DNA of 54,328 nucleotides from Zygnema cylindricum (taxonomy: Eukaryota > Streptophyta > Zygnematophyceae > Zygnematales > Zygnemataceae). The stretch spans positions 38,304 through 92,631 of the forward strand of contig JBBHKE010001536.1 of NCBI GenBank assembly GCA_037447655.1. Reading direction: 5' to 3'. This document shows positions 48,391 to 54,328 of this stretch, piece after piece. Under the pieces are notes generated by a model, which worked only from the letters and a program-made list of their open reading frames with translations, made no database searches and was not told the origin of the DNA. Within the stretch, counting starts at the first letter, position 1. Each line of letters opens with the position of its first letter. A program made the translations under genes and the position numbers.

Positions 48391-49199
48391 TCAATTTCCA
48401 TTGCTACCATCAGCTTACAAGTATAGAAACGCAAAGCACGAGATAACATGATGATAGTATATTTCCTTAAGCCGATCACTGACAACAAGACCTGCTGTAC
48501 TAAAAGACTACCTAAAATTTCTAAACAACTGAAATCTATCCAGATGGCTGAACGAGAACTTCTTTTTACAAAAATGCATGAGAAATGACTTATGTACGAC
48601 AAACCCTTCGTTCGAAGTATTATTGTTATGTTTTCTAAATAATTGATCATGACAGTGACTGTTTTGGTTGCGCACAGTCACTTACATCATTTTGTCAACA
48701 AATGTACGTTTAGGGTACACATTGGTACAAGTAAAGTACCGTAGAGTCTAAATTTACCGGTCGATCGGTTGGACAGCTTTGAATTTCAAAAAACATTGTT
48801 CGACCGCTTAAACTTTTGTCGCGCTTGCGAACGTCGACCGTCATAATAAAATTAGCAATTCACACGGCCGGCGAACGTTTACGGTAACAAAACTGCGGCA
48901 ACCACATGTAAATAAAAGTGTTGCAGACAGTCACTTTTTGTCGTTACGTGAGCTCCACGATGAGAGCACTTAGCCGCAATAATGAAATTGAATCGTCTAT
49001 GCGTTACATTGAACTTATACGCAAAGTGAAACGAAACCTCTTTAAACTAAAGTACTATAAGTCTTGTATGGAAATATTAAAACGCACGAAACAAAATATA
49101 ATTTGTACACTATAATAAAACGAACCGGGGTAAAAATATCAATTGAAATTAAATGAAAAACATGTGCCTCGTCACATGCGACGAAATCGAGCCACACTA

Positions 49200-49530
49200 T
49201 CTACAAATCAACATTCTTATTGAATAAAATATGTACGGGCGGACGAAACTTAATATTTGTAAAAGCGTACGAAAATGTCAGAATGGTTAGAATTGATAGT
49301 GGATGGCAACAAAAACGTGAAACAATATCCTCCGTCAAAGATTTTCTTGCGGCTTCCGGTGGCCTCGCATCCTCCCTGGCGGAAGGCACATGTCATATGC
49401 GACGTGTACCCACCCGGTCGCGCGGTCGTAGTGGAAATTTGTTCACTTTTCCACGAGGCAATACGTTTTTTGTTCAGGCGCTAAAAATTAACCTACTCCG
49501 AGTCACTTGTTGTGAACTGAAAGTGTGAGA
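49200..49530 (+). other. GC-richer interior of the fold-back element, possible captured fragment
   Basis: Overlapping open frames of 102 codons (49220-49528) and 69 codons (49275-49484) lie in a segment with higher G+C than the arms. One reads through PPSKIFLRLPVASHPPW and the other through SVKDFLAASGGLASSLAEG. Neither matches a family I recognise. This may be a host gene fragment, but the frames could be chance. Confidence 0.25.
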
Positions 49531-50031
49531 GGATGGCGTATCCGATTATGCATCTGACGGTCCACGTTTACGCCCATAAACGTGGAGAATCAAATCGCTC
49601 ATTCAGTAGGCTTGTTTTTTTTACATTTTATTCTTTTTGGTATGGCACTGTACGAAATTGTAAGACTTTCACTAAACACGACATTTTATCCCTAATGGAA
49701 CCTTACCCTAATAGCCGCAAAATTGAAATTCAATCGTATAAGCGTTACATTGAATTTAGACGCAAATTGAAACGAAACCTCTTTAAACTGAAGTATTGTA
49801 AGTCTTGTACAGAAATATTAAAACGCACGAAACAAAAAATCGTTGTCAATGTAAGAATGTTGATTCGTAGATTGTGTGGCTCGATTTCGTCGCGCGTGGC
49901 GACACGCATGTTTTTCATTTAATTTCAATTGATATTTTTACCCCAGTTCGTTTAATTATGGTGTACAAAGTTTGTTTTGTTTCGTGAGTTTTAATATTTC
50001 TGTACAAGACTTACAGTGTTTCAGTTTAAAG

Positions 50032-50337
50032 CATAATTCAAAAGTAGGTGAAAGAAGGCCCATACAATATGCCTATTGTATGCAAAACATACAACATGAC
50101 CTTAAGACCCATATTGTAATCGGACCTATTCGAACGAATTAAAACATTCGGACCAAAAATTGGACCAATTAAAACATTCGGACCAAAAAAATTTGTTTAC
50201 ACCGTCAGTTTCGAACGATCGGAAGGTCGCTGATCAAAGTAGCGATCTAAGATGATCATATGAAAAGCCCATAACACAACTTACGTTAAAGGCGCCGACC
50301 AAAGGCCTACCATTAAAACGCCTACTTTTGAACGATG
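50032..50337. repeat. CATAGTTC hAT-like MITE with perfect 8-bp duplication
   Basis: 306 bp, ends CATAATTCAAAAGTAGG and CCTACTTTTGAACGATG, flanked by GTTTAAAG on both sides (50024-50031, 50338-50345). The sequence with one duplication removed matches the complement of the copy near 49780, which shows the empty site. Confidence 0.88.
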
Positions 50338-50415
50338 GTTTAAAGAGGTTTCGTTTCAATATGCGTCGAAATTTAATGTAACGATTATACGATTAAATTT
50401 CAATTTTGCGACTAA

Positions 50416-51150
50416 GGGTGAAGTTCCATCATACGTTTATGTAATTGTACGGCAAACTCTACAGACCGGGTCGATTCAGTCGATGTTCCATGACATAGAG
50501 TCTGTAAGCCACGTGTTCTAAATTGACTGGCGCCACGCAAGTTGCGATCCGGTATTGAATATCTTTCAGATTTTTAGCACCAACAAACTTAACTTCAAAT
50601 CTTCACCTGCATACCATGTACCTGCGTACGAAGTAATCATACGACAAAACTTTTATACTTTTGGCAGACGCCAGTCTGTACGCCAACTCATTTTTTAGGG
50701 TTTCAGTTTTCGAACGTAATGAAAGTCCTTTGAGAGAAATAGTGTAACGAACAAAAGTTACTGAAAATAACGTGACGAGGGAACGTTACGAAATTTTGTT
50801 TTTAATTTCGGCTGTATTTTGGAATGCGCGTGTCATGTGCAAATCTTAAGATTTTTCGTTGGTTTTCCATCATGACACGTAGCTTAATTGTCCTGCGTGT
50901 CACGATTTTTTTTCTGTGTCTGCCAACCCACCTCCTCAAGGTGGATTGACAGTTACAGAGAAAAATGAAACGAACTCCTCGCATATGAACATCCGACGGC
51001 CAGTGTGACCTCCAAGTCCTTCGGAGAGTATCGCCAAGATTCTTTGTAATGTTGCTTTTCGTATAAAAACAAAATAGGCTGTACGATTTGGTACGGAGGG
51101 TCGCGGATTTCTGTAAACTACGCCACTTTTTGTCTGATGGAACGTCACCT
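50416..51150. repeat. Harbinger-like MITE, 735 bp
   Basis: The ends GGGTGAAGTTCCATCA and (reverse) AGGTGACGTTCCATCA are flanked by TAA on both sides (50413-50415, 51151-51153). Not autonomous. It is directly followed by a second element of the same family that shares the TAA. Confidence 0.75.
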
Positions 51151-51153
51151 TAA

Positions 51154-51863
51154 GGGTGAAGTTCCATTTAGATGAAAAGTGAGGTTGTTTACAGAAATTC
51201 GGACCTCTCCGTTCTACGAGGTACCTCTTATTTTATTTTTAGCAGGAACACAACATTACAGAGAATCTTGCCAATATTCTCCAAAAGTTTGGGAGTTAAC
51301 GATGGCCGTTGGATGGTTTTTCGCGAAGCATTCGCTTCGAAAGTTTCTGTAATTGGTGATGTACCACTTACATAAAAAATTGAGCCGCGACACGTTGGAT
51401 AATATACATATGTCAATATGTCAACCAACGGAACTCAAAAAATTTCGCACACGATATACACATTCAAAAATACAACAAAAAATATAAACGGAATCTCGTA
51501 ACGCACTTTTGTCACGCTATTTTTGTAAGCACCCATTCGTCACACTATTCATGGCAGCGCTCATTCGCCACGCATAAAAATAAGAACCTTCAAAAAATGA
51601 GGTGGTATTTGACAAGGCGTCTGCAAAGAGTACAAAAGATGTGCTGCACGATAACCTGGTACCCACGTGCATGGTACGCAAATGAAGATTTTTGGTCGGT
51701 GTGAAAATTATTGACGATTTGCAATATGTAATCCATAGCTATGTGGCACCACTCTTTTGCGAACACATGCATTACATACTCTGCGCAATGAACCTTCGTT
51801 CAAATTGTCGCATTCTGTAACGTTGGCCGTACAATTACAAAACGTCCTAATGGAACTTCACCA
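51154..51863. repeat. Harbinger-like MITE, 710 bp, adjoining
   Basis: The ends GGGTGAAGTTCCATT and (reverse) TGGTGAAGTTCCATT are flanked by TAA (51151-51153 and 51864-51866). It shares the inner block CATTACAGAGAATCTTG with 48190-48210. Confidence 0.75.
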
Positions 51864-52316
51864 TAAGTTAATATCCAACGTGCGGTCACCGTGGAGCTCA
51901 CGTAACGACAAAAAGTGACTTTCTGCAACACTTTTATTTACATGTGTTGCCGCAGTTTTGTTACCGTAAACGTTCGCCGGCGGTGTGAATTGCTAATTTT
52001 ATTATGATCGTCGACGTTCGCAAGCGCGGCAAAAGTTTAAGCAGTTGAAACACTATTTTTTTTAAGTCAAAGCTGTCCAACCGGTCGACCGGTAAATTTA
52101 GACTCAACGGTACTTTACTTGTACCAATGTGTACTTCAAACATACATTTTCTGACAAAATGACGTAAGTGATTGTGGGCTACCAAAACAGTCACTGCCAT
52201 GATCAATTCCCTTTTTTTAACAATGCAAAATGTTTCAACGGCAAGCATAACTGCATAACACTGATCTTAAAAATACCGTAGCGTATAGCCATACTAAAGA
52301 AGTACAAATACTAAAA

Positions 52317-53840
52317 GGGAATTGCTAATCGCAGAGACAATTTTTGATGCGCGTAGGTAGTCGCGTCAACTTTTCAAAAATTGTACATTTTAAGTACAGA
52401 TTAGTACAAGTTACGTACCTTTGAGCCATAGTTCAAAAGTAGGCGTCTCTATTGTAGGCCTTTTGTCGGCGCCTTTATCGTAAGTTGTGTTATAGGCTTT
52501 TCATGTGATCTTCTTAAATCGCTACTTTGATCAGCGACTGTACGTTCGTCCAAATCTGACGATAGTCCTATCGTAAGTTGTGTTATGGGCTTTTCATGTG
52601 ATCTTCATAGATTGCTACTTTGATCAACGATCGTCAGATCGTCCGAATCTGACGGTTTAAATAAAAAGTCACTCAAAACTCACAGAAAAAGATTTTTTTG
52701 TCCGATTTTTTTTTCAAATTTCGACATGACGTTTAATTCTCTATCGATCCATGTGCAACTCAACCCTGTTACTATTTTATTTAATTTTGTGGCCAATACA
52801 ATATGGGTCTTAAGGGTATATTGTATTTTTTTGCGTACAGTAGGCATATGGTATGGGTGTACTTTCACCTACTTTTGAACTATGCTTTGGGCTTATGCTT
52901 GACGGTCAATCCGTCGAACAGCTTTGACTTGTGAAATATTTTAACGACCGGTTAAAAAAGTGCCGCGCTTGCGAACGACGACCGTCACAGTTCACACGGC
53001 CGGCCAAGGTTTACGGTAACAAAACTGCGGCAACCACATGTATAATAAATTGCTGCGCGCAGGTACTCTCTCACTTCACTTTCTTCACTTGGTCAACTTT
53101 GGATGTCGTGATACGTTTGGTCAGCGTACGGAAAAAACTTTGTTCTTCGGTTGATATCGGTGCATCTATATTGTTGTCGGTGCAAACTATTTTAGGAATG
53201 CGGACAAACGGGGCCATACTATTAATTGCAAACGCTTTGTGCTGTACGCTTTGCGAACTTTTGTGCGGCGTTTCTGCCGTGTCAATCCGTATGAAACGCA
53301 CACGAAGATGTACGGCCTGAGTCTGCGCCTTAGATTTGAGATCTCCGGTTTGCGACTTTGCCGCGCATGTTCAATGCGCACGAAAAATGCAAAATGCGCA
53401 CGGAAAATCAAATAAATTACGTATTTAATGGATTATATTCGCGCGTTTTTATCATTTAGTTTCATCGATATTTCTACGTGGGTAAGTTTTCTTATCTTGG
53501 ACGAAGTTTATTTCGTTTCAATTGAAGCTCAATTGAAGTGAGAAAGTACCTGCGCGCAGCAATTTTTTTTCCATGTGGTTGCCGCTGTTTTGTTACCGTA
53601 AACCTTGGCGGGCCGTGTGAACTGTTGATTTTTTATGACGGTCGTCGTTCGCAAGCCCGGCACTTTTTTAACCGGTCGTTACAATATTTCACAAGTCAAA
53701 GCTGTTCGACGGAATGACCGTCAAGCATAAGCTCAAAGGTGCGTAACTTGTACTAATCTGTACTTAAAATGTACAATTTTTGAAAAGTTGACGCGACAAC
53801 CTGCGCGCAGCAAAAATTGTCTCTGCGATTGGCAATTCCC
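52317..53840. mobile_element. non-autonomous Mutator-like element (MULE) with long TIRs
   Basis: The ends are GGGAATTGCTAATCGCAG and its near-perfect complement. They are flanked by the 9-bp duplication ATACTAAAA (52308-52316 and 53841-53849), the size made by Mutator transposases. The arms are about 290 bp once the nested MITE in the left arm is removed. Part of the arm (GCTTGCGAACG-CGACCGTCA, TTACGGTAACAAAACTGCGG) is related to the fold-back element next door. The unique interior (about 53060-53550) has one open frame of 129 codons on the plus strand (52931-53320, partly within the arm) and shorter ones on the minus strand, none recognised. Confidence 0.82.
52427..52884. repeat. CATAGTTC MITE nested in the MULE left arm
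   Basis: 458 bp, ends CATAGTTCAAAAGTAGG and CCTACTTTTGAACTATG, with 8-bp flanks CTTTGAGC (52419-52426) and CTTTGGGC (52885-52892). It is longer than sister copies because a block of about 100 bp containing TCGTAAGTTGTGTTATGGGC is present twice. Confidence 0.88.
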
Positions 53841-53849
53841 ATACTAAAA

Positions 53850-54273
53850 TAGGCAATATTGTCATGGACGTTGTACATGGTATAATGTTGTTATGTTCAC
53901 TCCTTATTTCGTGGGAGTGATCTGAGTTGTCCGCTGTATCATTTGGAGAGCGGAATCTTCTCTGTTTCATTTACCATAATACTTTTTTTCTCTTTCGGCG
54001 AAACTTCAATAACTGTACTTTACAGTACATCCCTATTCCACTCTTCCAGTTATTCAAAATTAAATAGTTTTTTGTAACTCATTTTCCCTCCAATTTTTTT
54101 CCCGCGCTCAATCGTTATGTGTGACCTACTCCTCCGGATTTAAAACTTTTGACCTTACCTTTGTTCATTATCTAGTCATAACATAAATAAAAACTTGAGC
54201 ATGCTCAAAAGTTTCTGTTGTGCAACTGCAGAAAATTAGGGTTTGCAATTTACTAAATTTAATCTCGCACTAA
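53850..54273. promoter_or_regulatory. possible promoter/5' leader of a gene starting at 54274
   Basis: Single-copy-looking AT-rich sequence with no repeat ends. An AGGGTTT motif (about 54238-54244), similar to the telo-box of plant housekeeping promoters, lies about 30 bp before the ATG. Confidence 0.25.
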
Positions 54274-54328
54274 ATGGCTCGAGGACGCTGGTTTTATAAT
54301 AGGAAGAGTTATTCGTCGGAGGAGGAGT
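54274..54328 (+). CDS. possible N-terminus of a gene cut by the window end
   Basis: The ATG at 54274 opens a frame reading MARGRWFYNRKSYSSEEE to the last base. The frame is short, so this rests on the clean leader and sensible codons only. The product is unknown. Confidence 0.3.
   Translation, partial: MARGRWFYNRKSYSSEEE

Larger units (their letters stand above)
48638..52211. mobile_element. fold-back (Mutator-like?) element, about 3.6 kb
   Basis: The left arm, 48638-48965, and right arm, 51890-52211, are inverted repeats of about 320 bp. They share GATCATG-CAGTGACTG, GGTACAAGTAAAGTACCG, GCGAACGTTTACGGTAACAA and GTTACGTGAGCTCCACG. The right arm reads GGGAATTGATC from the outside, like the GGGAATTGC end of the element at 52317. 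No clear target-site duplication was found. The interior holds direct and inverted copies of a further sequence (48970-49200, 49715-49965 and 49966-50408) and nested MITEs. Short Lys/Arg-rich frames in these copies, sharing RNLFKLKY, are not assigned a function. Confidence 0.65.

Noticed and set aside
52931-53320. 129-codon frame in the MULE as its transposase
   Set aside because: Too short and without MULE domain motifs. Part of it lies in the TIR arm.

Overview
The window is eukaryotic nuclear DNA from the green plant lineage (a streptophyte). It contains intron-rich genes with GT-AG junctions: a plant-type CDK8/CDKE kinase, a P-class pentatricopeptide-repeat (PPR) protein and a PUB-like armadillo-repeat protein. 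These sit in AT-rich DNA crowded with transposon derivatives. The species cannot be read from sequence alone; a charophyte alga such as Chara or a non-flowering plant is a guess.

Layout. 1-1.9 kb: an armadillo-repeat exon of a minus-strand gene whose two ends are not seen. 2-7.2 kb: no recognisable gene, but a GC-richer ORF-free block, a TA/CA microsatellite and a 168-bp multi-hairpin element. 7.8-8.5 kb: the BED-finger N-terminus of a hAT transposase, minus strand, broken downstream. 9.4-24.4 kb: a nested transposon field with hAT-like and Harbinger-like MITEs, a 1.7-kb non-autonomous hAT element and a segmental duplication (14.1-18.4 kb against 19.6-22.5 kb, with a third partial copy at 23.9-24.4 kb). 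An assembly gap lies at 18419-18428.

24.8-36.8 kb, minus strand: a complete 14-exon CDK8/CDKE gene (488 aa by my splice model). 37.8-45.4 kb, plus strand: a 7-exon PPR gene (705 aa by the model) with a mitochondrial-type N-terminus. The two are divergent, with ATGs 1.05 kb apart. The space between them holds a MITE remnant that ends about 12 bp before the kinase ATG, and a strong GTAC/CTGT palindrome. 46-54 kb: a second transposon field with a fold-back element of about 3.6 kb, two adjacent Harbinger-like MITEs and a 1.5-kb Mutator-like element with 9-bp target duplications and a MITE nested in one arm. A possible gene start is cut by the window end at 54274.

Functionally, the kinase would act in the Mediator kinase module (nuclear transcription) and the PPR protein in organelle RNA metabolism. 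Nothing links them beyond a shared intergenic region. No CRISPR array, rRNA or convincing functional tRNA was seen. No new biochemical system was found; the unusual content is the order and nesting of the mobile elements and how closely they sit to the two genes. All exon boundaries were worked out by hand from splice consensus, reading phase and family conservation, without transcript data.
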